Source of the DNA: Faecalibacterium sp. An121
GTDB lineage: Bacteria > Bacillota > Clostridia > Oscillospirales > Ruminococcaceae
Direction of reading: 5' to 3'
Length of the DNA: 64,000 nt
Assembly: GCF_002160915.1 (NCBI RefSeq)
Contig: NZ_NFLM01000001.1
Coordinates: 124,001-188,000, forward strand
The translations under genes and the position numbers were made by a program. This document shows positions 35,307 to 43,694 of the stretch, in pieces. The first letter of the stretch is position 1, and each line of letters opens with the position of its first letter. The notes below the pieces were generated by a model. That model saw only the letters and a program-made list of their open reading frames with translations, was not told the origin of the DNA and did not search any database.

Positions 35307-35855
35307 TCAGTTCAGGTCGTCCAGGATGTCGGGCCAGAGGGCCTGTTCCTGCCGCAGGGCATCGAACCAGCAGTCCAGATAGATCTTGTGGGCGGCCGGG
35401 ATGATGGTACGGCGCAGAAGGTACTGCTCCTCGGTCAGGTCGCTGTCTGTGGGGCGCGGGGCAGCATCCAGGCCGAACACCTGGCCAATGGCAGACTCCA
35501 ACTCGGCGCAGAAGGTGTTGTAGGCCCTCTCCGCCGTACTGATCTCCTGCTGGATGGCAAAAAGCATCTGGATGTTCTCCATCGACAGCACGTTCTTGAC
35601 CGCCACGATGTACATGAGGTAAGCGATCTGGTCCCGCATATACTTCTTGCGCACCGGGTGGGTGATAAGGCCCTTTTTGACGTAGTTGCTGACCATAGAG
35701 CCGGTCAGCTCCATCCCCGCAAAGGTGCGGAAATGGCTGTTCACATATTGGACGGTCTGGTCCAGATACAGCCCCATGGTCGGCAGCTGGTCATACCGGG
35801 GCAGGGCAAAACCCGCGGCAGAAGCCGCAACACGGCGTTTCGTTTCAGCATTCAT
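35307..35855 (-). CDS. DUF1836 protein, MerR-like DNA-binding candidate
   Basis: A 182-residue protein. The N-terminal half (PRYDQLPTMGLYLDQTVQYVN, GMELTGSMVSNYVKKGLI, RKKYMRDQIAYLMYIVAVK) matches DUF1836, which contains a winged helix related to MerR and is probably a regulator. The start codon at 35855 is only 6 bases from the -10 element, so the messenger is predicted to have no leader; no RBS is present. It shares a promoter region with degV, transcribed the other way, which suggests but does not prove that it controls it. Confidence 0.82.
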   Translation of the reverse strand: MNAETKRRVAASAAGFALPRYDQLPTMGLYLDQTVQYVNSHFRTFAGMELTGSMVSNYVKKGLITHPVRKKYMRDQIAYLMYIVAVKNVLSMENIQMLFAIQQEISTAERAYNTFCAELESAIGQVFGLDAAPRPTDSDLTEEQYLLRRTIIPAAHKIYLDCWFDALRQEQALWPDILDDLN

Positions 35856-35861
35856 GATTTC

Positions 35862-35889
35862 AGTATACAGCAAAACGTTGAAATGTCAA
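35862..35889 (-). promoter_or_regulatory. Promoter giving a leaderless DUF1836 transcript
   Basis: On the minus strand TTGACA (35884-35889), 16 bases, TATACT (35862-35867), then GAAATC and the ATG. A start 6-7 bases past the -10 element coincides with the A of the start codon. Confidence 0.75.
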
Positions 35890-35933
35890 CAGAAAACGAA
35901 AATAAAAACTTGTGTTAAGATTTTTTGATTGTG

Positions 35934-35962
35934 TTGACAAGTTATTGAAAACCTGATATGAT
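35934..35962 (+). promoter_or_regulatory. Promoter of degV
   Basis: TTGACA (35934-35939), 17 bases, TATGAT (35957-35962). It is divergent from the DUF1836 promoter, with 44 very AT-rich bases between the two -35 elements that could hold an operator. Confidence 0.82.
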
Positions 35963-36018
35963 GAAATCAAATCAAGCTACGGTTGGCTCTGCCGGCTGCA
36001 GAATGGAGAGATGTATGT

Positions 36019-36879
36019 ATGAAACGGAAGATCGTGGTGGATTCCTCATCGAATCTGAGCCGGATGCAGGGGATCGACTTTGCCTGTGTGCCCCTGAAGA
36101 TCATTACCGATGAGCAGGAGTATGTGGATGCTCCTGAGACGGATGCTTTTGCCATGGCCCATGCTTTGCGCAGCTACAAGGGCAAAAGTTCGACCTCCTG
36201 CCCCAATGTGGGGGACTTTCTGGCCGCCTATGAGGGGGCGGACGAGATCTTTGTGGTGACCATCACCGGCACCCTGTCGGGCTGCAACAACGCAGCCCGC
36301 ATGGCCGCCGAAGAATATCAGGACAATCACCCCGGGGCCCGCGTCTTTGTGCTGGACAGCCTGTCCACCGGGCCGGAGATGTGCCTGCTGGCCCGGCGGA
36401 TGGCGGCCCTGGCGGCCACAGATGCCGCCTTTGATGAGATCTGCCAGGACGCAGAGGCATACAGCCAGCATACCCACCTGCTGTTCAGCCTGGAGTCCCT
36501 CAACAACCTCGCCCGCAACGGCCGCGTCAAGCTGACCGCCGCCGTGGTGGCCCGGGCGCTGGGGATCCGGGTGCTGGGCCAGGCCAGCCCCCAGGGCGAA
36601 CTGGATCTGATCTGCAAGACCCGCGGCGAGCACGGCGTGCTGGAGCGGATCATCCTGGAGATGAAGGCCAAGGGCTATGCCGGCGGTCCGGTGCAGATCG
36701 CCCATTGCGACAACGAGAATGCCGCCCGCCGCCTCAAGCTGATGATCGAGGCGGTGTGGCAGAACGCCAGGGCCGAGATCGTCCCCTGCGGAGCGCTGTG
36801 CAGCTTCTATGCGGAGCTGGGCGGCCTGCTGGTGGGCTATGAGGACGCGAAAGCGCCTGCGCTGCCCGTAAAAGAATAA
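36019..36879 (+). CDS. DegV family fatty-acid-binding protein
   Basis: A 286-residue protein of the DegV/FakB fold, which binds fatty acids and presents them for phosphorylation by a FakA-type kinase (not in this window). KIVVDSSSNLS begins the N-terminal domain, TSCPNVGDFLAAYEG and VTITGTLSGCNNAARMA carry the lipid-carboxylate contacts, and the C-terminal domain has LFSLESLNNLARNGRV. The ATG at 36019 is preceded by GGAGAG (8 bases). The gene has a strong promoter and a terminator of its own. Confidence 0.93.
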   Translation: MKRKIVVDSSSNLSRMQGIDFACVPLKIITDEQEYVDAPETDAFAMAHALRSYKGKSSTSCPNVGDFLAAYEGADEIFVVTITGTLSGCNNAARMAAEEYQDNHPGARVFVLDSLSTGPEMCLLARRMAALAATDAAFDEICQDAEAYSQHTHLLFSLESLNNLARNGRVKLTAAVVARALGIRVLGQASPQGELDLICKTRGEHGVLERIILEMKAKGYAGGPVQIAHCDNENAARRLKLMIEAVWQNARAEIVPCGALCSFYAELGGLLVGYEDAKAPALPVKE

Positions 36880-36889
36880 GAGACCCCGG

Positions 36890-36924
36890 CCGGCCCGCCT
36901 GTGTGTACAGACGGGCCGGTTTTG
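36890..36924 (+). terminator. Terminator of degV
   Basis: CCGGCCCGCCTGT pairs with ACAGACGGGCCGG (12 of 13 bp, 4-base loop), then TTTT. Confidence 0.85.
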
Positions 36925-36945
36925 TCTCTTTTTGGGGAGGGCGGC

Positions 36946-36974
36946 TTGCAAAAAGCGCACAGGGGCGGTATACT
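36946..36974 (+). promoter_or_regulatory. Promoter of the cardiolipin synthase gene
   Basis: TTGCAA (36946-36951), 17 bases, TATACT (36969-36974). The leader is about 55 bases. Confidence 0.78.
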
Positions 36975-37033
36975 GTCGGAAAAGGAAAGCGTCCCGGGGC
37001 CGGCCGGCAGGCCCCGCAAGGGAAGGAGAAGCT

Positions 37034-38560
37034 ATGTTCAGACTGCCCATTGTCAAATTCTTCAGCCGTTTTGTCAATAAGATCACCATTACCTTTCTGC
37101 TCATCCTCATCGAACTGGTGTGGCTGGCCTCCCTCTATCTGCGACTGACCGAGTACGCGGCCTGGCTGAATGGCGTCATGACCTCGCTCAGCGTGCTGAT
37201 CATCCTGTTCCTGGTGCGCAAAGATGAAAACCCCGCCTACACCATCGCCTGGATGGCCCTGATCGGCATTACGCCGGTGTTTGGCGGTCTGATGTACCTG
37301 TTCTGGGGCAACAAGCGCCCCTCCCGCCGGATGCGCCGCCGGATGGCCGCTGTGGACCGCCGCCACCGCGGGCTGGTGGCCCAGCACCCAGACCAGGTGG
37401 CGGACCTGCCCTCCCGCACCCGCCAGCTGAACAGCTATATTGCAAAGTACGGCCCTTGGCCTGCCTGGCAGAACACCTCGGTGCAGTATTATTCCAGCGG
37501 CGAGGAGATGTTCCCCCACCTGCTGGAGGATCTGCGCAAGGCCCAGCGGTTCATTTTCCTGGAGACCTTCATCATCCGTCCCGGCAAGATGTGGAACGCG
37601 GTGGAGGATATCCTGCGGGAAAAGGCCGCCGCCGGTGTGGATGTGCGGGTGATCTATGACGATATGGGCTGTCTGACCACCGTGCCCTCGGGCTTTGTGG
37701 TCCGGCTGGAACGGGCCCACATCCGCTGCATCCCCTTTAACCCGGTGGTGCCTCTGGTGTCGCTGGTGATGAACCACCGGGACCACCGCAAGATCGTTTC
37801 CATCGACGGCAACGTGGCCTACAACGGGGGGACCAACTTTGCGGATGAGTATATCAACGCAGAGGAACGGTTCGGCTACTGGAAGGACGCCGCCGTCCGG
37901 CTGGAAGGCCACGCGGTGTGGAATTTCACGGTCATGTTCCTGAATTTCTGGAACGCTTTCCGCCCCATGGAGGAGGATTACAGCCCCTTCCGCCCCACCT
38001 GCACCGCGCCCACCGACGGGGTGGTGCAGCCCTATGCCGACAGCCCTCTGGACGAGGAGCGTCTGGCCGAGAGCGTCTACCGGGATATCATCGACCAGGC
38101 CCAGCGGTATGTCTATATCTTTACGCCCTATCTGGCCATCGGCGAGGATCTGCTCAACTCCCTCAAGCTGGCGGCCAAGCGGGGAGTGGATGTCCGGCTG
38201 GTGCTGCCCGGTATCCCGGATAAGCCCATCGTGTTCCGGCTGAGCCGCTCCTACTACCTGCCCCTGCTGCGGGCGGGGGTGAAGATCTACGAGTTCACCC
38301 CGGGGTTCATCCACTCCAAGTGCTATGTCAGCGATGACCACATCGCCACCGTGGGCAGCATCAATATGGATTACCGCAGCCTTTACCTCCACTTTGAATG
38401 CGGCACCCTGCTGATGGGGGGCAGCCAGGTGGCGGCGGTGCGCGCCGACGCCGAAAAGGCCTTTGCCCAGAGCCATCGCATCTCCATCGACGACTGCCGC
38501 ACCAGCCTGCTGGGCACCCTGCTGGACGACGTGCTGCGCCTGGTCAGCCCCCTGCTGTGA
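37034..38560 (+). CDS. cls: Cardiolipin synthase
   Basis: A 508-residue membrane enzyme that joins two phosphatidylglycerol molecules to make cardiolipin and glycerol. Two N-terminal membrane helices (about 13-32 and 38-60), then two phospholipase D domains with HKD motifs: NHRDHRKIVSIDG in the first, and FIHSKCYVSDDH in the second, each with its downstream GGTN or GSIN segment. ATG 37034 has GGAAGGAGAA upstream. An in-frame extension upstream exists but has no RBS. The gene ends where a long structured region begins. Confidence 0.93.
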   Translation: MFRLPIVKFFSRFVNKITITFLLILIELVWLASLYLRLTEYAAWLNGVMTSLSVLIILFLVRKDENPAYTIAWMALIGITPVFGGLMYLFWGNKRPSRRMRRRMAAVDRRHRGLVAQHPDQVADLPSRTRQLNSYIAKYGPWPAWQNTSVQYYSSGEEMFPHLLEDLRKAQRFIFLETFIIRPGKMWNAVEDILREKAAAGVDVRVIYDDMGCLTTVPSGFVVRLERAHIRCIPFNPVVPLVSLVMNHRDHRKIVSIDGNVAYNGGTNFADEYINAEERFGYWKDAAVRLEGHAVWNFTVMFLNFWNAFRPMEEDYSPFRPTCTAPTDGVVQPYADSPLDEERLAESVYRDIIDQAQRYVYIFTPYLAIGEDLLNSLKLAAKRGVDVRLVLPGIPDKPIVFRLSRSYYLPLLRAGVKIYEFTPGFIHSKCYVSDDHIATVGSINMDYRSLYLHFECGTLLMGGSQVAAVRADAEKAFAQSHRISIDDCRTSLLGTLLDDVLRLVSPLL

Positions 38561-38585
38561 TACGAGTTTTCAACACGGCTTTGAG

Positions 38586-38920
38586 AAGCGCTTTGCGGCG
38601 CTTGAGCGTGTCGAAAAACGACACGCTCCAGGGGGAACCCATTTCTGCGCGCAGCCGCGCGTCAGAAATTCCTTCCCCCTGGTGGTTGCGGTTCCCTGCT
38701 TTTGCTGCGCCCGTCGCAGCGGGCTTGCAAAAGGCAGACCGCTGCCCCTGCTCCGCTTTGGCTGTTTCGTCCGCGGGACGCGCCTCAGCTTCGCAGTCCC
38801 TGGGGACAAAATTTAGCGCTGAACCGCGCACTCGCCGCAAGGCGGCTCGCACACTCTCAGCGCCAAATTTCCCTGTATGTGTCCCGTCCATCCGCACATG
38901 TCGGCTGGACGGGACTTTTT
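38586..38920 (+). repeat. Array of consecutive hairpins (about 335 bases), unknown element ending in a terminator
   Basis: After the cls stop lies a run of inverted repeats with almost no unpaired sequence: 38586-38603; 38604-38613 with 38619-38628 (10 bp perfect, AAAAA loop); 38629-38637 with 38673-38681, enclosing 38641-38647 with 38663-38669 and 38648-38652 with 38657-38661; 38688-38742; 38744-38806; 38809-38822 with 38857-38870 (13 of 14); and 38881-38890 with 38906-38915 (10 bp perfect), then T5. Neither strand shows coding potential. It could be a large structured RNA co-transcribed with cls, a non-autonomous mobile repeat, or both. I saw no second copy in the window, no target-site duplication and no upstream promoter. 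The final hairpin is a good terminator. Confidence 0.6.
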
Positions 38921-39012
38921 GATTATCTGCGCTTTTCTGTGCGCATAAAACCGGTCCGGGGCGGGCATACTGGCCCAAAAGCCCCCGCAGGGGCATACAA
39001 AGGAGCGAGAAG

Positions 39013-39537
39013 ATGAGAGCAAGACAGTATCTGGCGGCCCTGGCCGCGGCGGTGATGCTGGCCGGATGCGGCCAGACCGGGACGAGCAGTTCGAGCGGAG
39101 CCTCATCGGGACAGCAGGCCCTGCGCACCGGCCTGGCCGTCCAGAGCAAGGCCGAGGATGGGGAGATGCACACGGTGGCCGCCGCCGTATGGCTGGACCA
39201 GGAGGGCCGCATCCAGCGGGCGGTGGTGGACGAGTTCGAAGGGCAGCTGGCCTCGGGAGAGGACGGCAAAAACACCTGGCCGGAGGACCTGCGCACCAAG
39301 CGCCAGAAAGGCGCGGACTATCCGCTGGACAAGGTCTCCTCCATCGGCAGGAGCTGGGCCCAGCAGGCGGACGCCTTTGCCGAACACCTGAAGGGGATGA
39401 CTGCCAGCCAGGTGCGGGCGGTGCAGACCGACGAGGACGGCTATGCCCGGGACCCCGACCTTTTGGCGGGCTGTACCATCAAGATCGACGATTACCGGGA
39501 GGCTGTGGCAGCCGCCTGCGCGGACGCCATGGCCTGA
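39013..39537 (+). CDS. Lipoprotein of unknown function
   Basis: A 174-residue exported lipoprotein. A signal peptide with lipobox LAGC (Cys20) is followed by a Ser/Gly linker. The mature domain (VAAAVWLDQEGRIQRAVVDEFEG ... TAS) has the strand pattern seen in small FMN-binding-domain-like and bacterial lipoprotein families where a short domain repeats a D-x-x-G-x-I motif; that resemblance is weak. RBS AAAGGAGCG is upstream. The terminator of the hairpin array is about 90 bases before; I see only a poor promoter candidate between them. Confidence 0.7.
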   Translation: MRARQYLAALAAAVMLAGCGQTGTSSSSGASSGQQALRTGLAVQSKAEDGEMHTVAAAVWLDQEGRIQRAVVDEFEGQLASGEDGKNTWPEDLRTKRQKGADYPLDKVSSIGRSWAQQADAFAEHLKGMTASQVRAVQTDEDGYARDPDLLAGCTIKIDDYREAVAAACADAMA

Positions 39538-39606
39538 TGGTGTGCCCCTCGTGAAAATAGATAGATTTACAGCGGGGAACGCCGCGCGGATTGTCCAAAA
39601 ATACGC

Positions 39607-39635
39607 TTGCAAATCAGGGCGATCTGCACTATAAT
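39607..39635 (+). promoter_or_regulatory. Promoter of the MATE exporter gene
   Basis: TTGCAA (39607-39612), 17 bases, TATAAT (39630-39635): near-consensus. Predicted start near 39642, about 95 bases before the start codon. Confidence 0.85.
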
Positions 39636-39652
39636 GTCTCCGTTCAAAGACA

Positions 39653-39684
39653 GCGTCCTGCCCTGTTTGGGGCAGGGCGCTTTT
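39653..39684 (+). terminator. Terminator-like hairpin in the MATE gene leader (possible attenuator)
   Basis: GCGTCCTGCCC (39653-39663) pairs with GGGCAGGGCGC (39670-39680), 11 bp including one T-G pair, followed by TTTT. It lies between the promoter and the only gene downstream, so full-length transcription requires read-through. A second palindrome (GGGTGCACCC, 39699-39708) follows. Possible attenuation or riboswitch control; no known class is recognised. Confidence 0.55.
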
Positions 39685-39737
39685 GACGGCAAAAAAACGG
39701 GTGCACCCGCCTGTGGTGCGGGGCAAGGAGGATGCGT

Positions 39738-41111
39738 ATGACCAAGGATATGACCCAGGGCCGGCCGCTGCAGCTGATTTTGCTGTTTGCGGTGCCTATG
39801 ATGCTGGGCAGTTTGTTCCAGCAGTTTTACAATATGGCCGACACCATCATCGTGGGCCGCTTTGTGGGCGTGGAAGCCCTGGCGGCGGTGGGCAGCGTGG
39901 GCGGCCTGAGCTATCTGGTGCTGGGCTTTGTCAACGGCATTGCCTGCGGCTTTGCCATCCCTCTGGCCCGGTGCTTCGGCGCCAAGGACGGGGAGGGAAT
40001 GCGCCGCTACACCGCCAATTCGGTGTGGCTCTCCATCCTGTTTGCGGCGGTGCTGACGGTGGTGACGGTGGCCCTCACCCGGCCCATCCTGGTGCTGACC
40101 AACACCCCCGCCGATATCATCGATATGGCCGACGCCTACATCCGCACCATTTTTGCCGGCATCCCCTTCACCCTGCTCTATAATGTCACCAGCGCCTTTA
40201 TGCGGGCGCTGGGGGACAGCCGCCGGCCCCTCTATTTCCTGATCGTGGCCAGCGTGCTGAACGTCTTTTTGGATATCTTCTTCATCCTGGCCTTCGACGC
40301 CGGGGTGTTTGGGGCGGCGCTGGCCACCGTCATCAGCCAGGCCATTGCGGGTGTGTGGAGCCTGGCTTATATGGTCCGCAACTTCCGTATGCTGGGCTGG
40401 TCCAAGGAGGAGGGCCGCCTCAGCCGGTCCCACTGCGCCGAGCTGTGCCGGATGGGCCTGCCCATGGGCCTGCAGTGCAGCGTCACGGCGGTGGGCAGCA
40501 TCGTGCTGCAGGCTGCGGTCAACGGGCTGGGCAGCGCTGCGGTGGCTGCCATGACCGCAGGCTCCAAGGCGGGCCAGATCCTGTCGGTGCCCCTGGAGAG
40601 CATCGGCACCGCCATGACCACCTACACCGGCCAGAACCTGGGCGCAGGCAGCCTGCCCCGGGTGCGCCAGGGCGTGCGGACGGCGCTGGGCATCGGGTGC
40701 GTGTACAGCGTGGCCTCCTTTGTGATCCTCCACTTTGTGGATACCCTGCTCATCGGGATGTTCCTGGATACCAGCCAGGACGCGGGCGGCGTCATCATGG
40801 CCAACGCCCGGGAGTTCCTGTTCTGGAACAGCGTATTCTACATCCCTCTGGCGGTGCTGATCGTCTACCGCTACTCCATCCAGGGCCTGGGTTATTCGGG
40901 CCTGGCCATGTTTGCCGGCGTGGCGGAGATGTTCGCCCGGGCCATGGTGGGCTTTGCCATGGTGCCGGTCTTTGGCTATTGGGCCGGGTGCATCGCCAGC
41001 CCGGTGGCCTGGCTGTTCGCCTGTGCTTTCCTGCTGCCCGCCTACCATTTTGTGATGGCCCGGCTGGAGCATCCCGCTGCCGCCGGCACGGTGCGGCTGC
41101 GCAAAGCTTGA
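39738..41111 (+). CDS. MATE family multidrug/sodium or proton antiporter
   Basis: A 457-residue exporter with 12 predicted membrane helices. It starts in the family manner (TQGRPLQLILLFAVPMMLGSLFQQFYNMADTIIVGRFVG) and has the two internally repeated halves (second half from about residue 235, LCRMGLPMGLQCSVTAVGSIVLQ). It belongs to the NorM/DinF-like branch of putative drug and metabolite exporters. Substrate unknown. ATG 39738 (7 bases after AAGGAGG) is chosen over ATG 39732, which touches the RBS. A terminator-like hairpin lies in its leader. Confidence 0.93.
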   Translation: MTKDMTQGRPLQLILLFAVPMMLGSLFQQFYNMADTIIVGRFVGVEALAAVGSVGGLSYLVLGFVNGIACGFAIPLARCFGAKDGEGMRRYTANSVWLSILFAAVLTVVTVALTRPILVLTNTPADIIDMADAYIRTIFAGIPFTLLYNVTSAFMRALGDSRRPLYFLIVASVLNVFLDIFFILAFDAGVFGAALATVISQAIAGVWSLAYMVRNFRMLGWSKEEGRLSRSHCAELCRMGLPMGLQCSVTAVGSIVLQAAVNGLGSAAVAAMTAGSKAGQILSVPLESIGTAMTTYTGQNLGAGSLPRVRQGVRTALGIGCVYSVASFVILHFVDTLLIGMFLDTSQDAGGVIMANAREFLFWNSVFYIPLAVLIVYRYSIQGLGYSGLAMFAGVAEMFARAMVGFAMVPVFGYWAGCIASPVAWLFACAFLLPAYHFVMARLEHPAAAGTVRLRKA

Positions 41112-41127
41112 CCCTGTGATCCAGACG

Positions 41128-41179
41128 GCCCCCTTCCGGCCCGCGGCGCCATGCCGCCTGCCCGGGAGGGGGCTTTTTT
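41128..41179 (+). terminator. Terminator of the MATE gene
   Basis: GCCCCCTTCCGG (41128-41139) pairs with CCGGGAGGGGGC (41162-41173), 12 bp with one T-G pair, then T6. The loop holds a smaller GC-rich hairpin. Confidence 0.85.
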
Positions 41180-41195
41180 GCGCCGGTACAGGCCA

Positions 41196-41224
41196 TTTAC
41201 AAAACCAGTCCGAAAGGGTATACT
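41196..41224 (+). promoter_or_regulatory. Promoter of recD2
   Basis: TTTACA (41196-41201), 17 bases, TATACT (41219-41224). Leader of about 115 bases. Confidence 0.72.
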
Positions 41225-41343
41225 TAGAATATATCTGCAAACGTCCCGGCCCCTGCCCAAGCGCCGTTTTCGGCCTGCGGCAGAGGCGGCCGAAGGGGCG
41301 TATCCGGGGTCGCCCGGATCTTGCGAGAAGGGAGGGCCCGCCT

Positions 41344-43557
41344 GTGGAGCAGCAGGAGCTGGAGCAGCTGGAAGGCACCGTAGAGGACATTATTTTTGAA
41401 AACAGTGACAGCGGCTATACCGTGTTCGAGCTGTCGGGGGGCGGTACCTTGACGGTGGTCTGCGGTACGGTGGGGGAGCTGCACCCGGGCCAGGCCGTGG
41501 TCTGCCGGGGCCGCTATGAGAACCACGCCACCTATGGCCGCCAGTTCCATGCAGTGGAATGCATGACCGATATGCCCAAGGATCTGGATGCCGTGTATGC
41601 CTTCCTGGCCAGCCGGTCTCTGCCCTATGTGGGCCCCGCCACCGCCCAGAAGATCATCGAAAAATTCGGGGCTGCGTCCCTGGATGTCATCGCCAACCAG
41701 CCCGCCCGCCTGACCGAGATCAAGGGGATCTCAGCGGACAAGGCCGACCGCATCCAGCAGGAGTTCAAACGGATGTTCGGGATGCGGGAACTGATCGCCT
41801 ACCTGGCCCAGTTCGAGATCGGGCCCCGGCGGGCTATGGAGGTGTTCCGCACCTTTGGGCCGGGCGCAGCCCAGGCCATCGCGGCCAATCCCTACCTGCT
41901 GTGCGGCGAGCCTTTGCAGCTGGATTTCCGCCATGCGGACAGCATCGCCCAGTATTACCAGATGGAAGGGGACTGCCCCCAGCGACTGGAGGCGGCTTTG
42001 CTGCGCACCCTGCGCCACAACGCCGGCAACGGCCATACCTGCCTGCCCCGGGAGCGTCTGGTGGCCACCGCATCGGCCTTCATCCATCAGCCCGCCGATA
42101 AGCTGACCGATGCGTTGGAGCGATGCCTGGCCGGCGGTGAACTGGATTCCCGCAGCCTGGGCGGCGCGGAGTACATCTATCTGCCCGATCTGCTGGCTGC
42201 CGAGGAAGCCATCGCCGCCCGGCTGGCGGCCCTGGCGGGGCGGGAGCGGCAGGCCGCACTCCACCTGGACCGGGATATCCAGACCCTGGAGCTGAGCCAG
42301 GGGTTCGCCTATGCCCCTGAGCAGCGGGAGGCCATCCGCCAGGCGGTGACCGAGAACTGCCTGGTGCTCACCGGCGGCCCCGGCACCGGCAAGACCACCA
42401 CCGTCAAGGCCATCCTGAACCTGCTGGAGAGCCGGGCCGAACGGGTGGCTCTGTGCGCCCCCACCGGCCGGGCTGCCAAACGGCTGTCCGAGCTGACCGG
42501 GCGGAAGGCTTCCACCATCCACCGGCTGCTGGAAGTGGATTACAGCGGCGGCGTAGTCACCTTCATCCACAACGAAAAGAACCTGCTCAAGTGCGACGTG
42601 GTGATCCTGGATGAGATGAGTATGGTGGATGTGCAGCTGTTCCAGAGCCTGCTGGCTGCCCTGCGGCCCGCCTGCCGGATCATTATGGTGGGGGATGCCG
42701 ACCAGCTGCCCAGCGTAGGCCCCGGCAACATCCTCAGTGAAGTGATCCGCTCGGGGGCGGTGCCCACCGTCCGGCTGGAGCACATCTTCCGCCAGGCCAG
42801 GCGCAGCCTGATCGTGGAGAACGCCCACAACATCGTCAGCGGCCGCCCCCTGCAGAAGGGGGGCAGGGAGGACGATTTCTTTTTCCTGGAGGCGGACGGG
42901 GAAGCCTGCCAGAAGCTGGTGTGCGACCTGGTGGCGGTCCGGCTGCCCCGCAGCTACGGGCTGGACCCGGTGCGGGATATCCAGGTGCTGTGCCCCACCA
43001 AGATGGGGCCCTGCGGCACCCAGGCGCTGAACCCTCTGCTGCAGGACCTGCTCAACCCGCCGGCCAGGGGCAAAGCCCAGCTGCAAAGCGCCTCCCGGGT
43101 GTTCCGGGTGGGGGACAAGGTGATGCAGGTGCGCAACAACTATGAGATCATCTGGCGCCGGGACGGCGGCGAACAGGGGGTAGGAGCCTACAACGGCGAC
43201 ATTGGCATTGTGGAGTCCATCGACACCCGCAGCCGCTCGATGGTGGTGCATATGGACGACCGGCGGCTGGTCTATCCCGCCGAGAATCTGAACGAGCTGG
43301 AACCCGCCTACGCCATCACGGTGCACAAGAGCCAGGGCAGCGAGTTTGCGGCGGTGGTGCTGCCTGCGGCAGGGGTGCCGCCCCGGCTGTGCTACCGCAA
43401 CCTGTTTTACACCGGGGTCACCCGGGCCCGCCGGCTGTGCGTGGTGGCGGGCCGCCGGGACACGGTGGCCGCCATGATGGCCAATGTCCGCCAAAACCTG
43501 CGGTACAGCGGTCTGGCGGCCCTGCTGCAGCAGCGCCTGGCCCCAAAAGGCCCGTGA
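41344..43557 (+). CDS. recD2: RecD2-type ATP-dependent DNA helicase
   Basis: A 737-residue 5'-3' superfamily 1B helicase involved in DNA repair and fork processing outside RecBCD. The N-terminal OB-like and helix-hairpin-helix region (residues 1-240, with SRSLPYVGPATAQKIIEKFG) distinguishes RecD2 from RecD. The motor has Walker A GGPGTGKT (344-351), LDEMSMVDV, GDADQLPSVGPG and the late ITVHKSQGSEF and YTGVTRAR motifs. The start is GTG at 41344, with GGAGGG 7 bases upstream. The frame is open upstream but that segment contains the promoter. Confidence 0.93.
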   Translation: MEQQELEQLEGTVEDIIFENSDSGYTVFELSGGGTLTVVCGTVGELHPGQAVVCRGRYENHATYGRQFHAVECMTDMPKDLDAVYAFLASRSLPYVGPATAQKIIEKFGAASLDVIANQPARLTEIKGISADKADRIQQEFKRMFGMRELIAYLAQFEIGPRRAMEVFRTFGPGAAQAIAANPYLLCGEPLQLDFRHADSIAQYYQMEGDCPQRLEAALLRTLRHNAGNGHTCLPRERLVATASAFIHQPADKLTDALERCLAGGELDSRSLGGAEYIYLPDLLAAEEAIAARLAALAGRERQAALHLDRDIQTLELSQGFAYAPEQREAIRQAVTENCLVLTGGPGTGKTTTVKAILNLLESRAERVALCAPTGRAAKRLSELTGRKASTIHRLLEVDYSGGVVTFIHNEKNLLKCDVVILDEMSMVDVQLFQSLLAALRPACRIIMVGDADQLPSVGPGNILSEVIRSGAVPTVRLEHIFRQARRSLIVENAHNIVSGRPLQKGGREDDFFFLEADGEACQKLVCDLVAVRLPRSYGLDPVRDIQVLCPTKMGPCGTQALNPLLQDLLNPPARGKAQLQSASRVFRVGDKVMQVRNNYEIIWRRDGGEQGVGAYNGDIGIVESIDTRSRSMVVHMDDRRLVYPAENLNELEPAYAITVHKSQGSEFAAVVLPAAGVPPRLCYRNLFYTGVTRARRLCVVAGRRDTVAAMMANVRQNLRYSGLAALLQQRLAPKGP

Positions 43558-43596
43558 AGGCCGGCGGCTTTTCCGCTGTACTTTTCGGGCGGGATA

Positions 43597-43605
43597 TGGT
43601 ATACT
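43597..43605 (+). promoter_or_regulatory. Extended -10 promoter of the mreB paralogue
   Basis: TGGTATACT: a TG-n-TATACT extended -10 with only a poor -35 (TGTACT, 43577-43582, 17 bases away). Confidence 0.6.
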
Positions 43606-43694
43606 GAAAACTGGATTTTTACGGCCCCGCAGGGCCTTTATATCATAGAGGACAGCCGGGGCCTGCCGCCTGCGGCGAGAAAGGATGCAGCATT

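Noticed and set aside
38544-39299. Minus-strand open frame across the hairpin array and lipoprotein gene
   Set aside because: The sequence is fully explained by inverted repeats and the frame has no ribosome binding site or recognisable domain.
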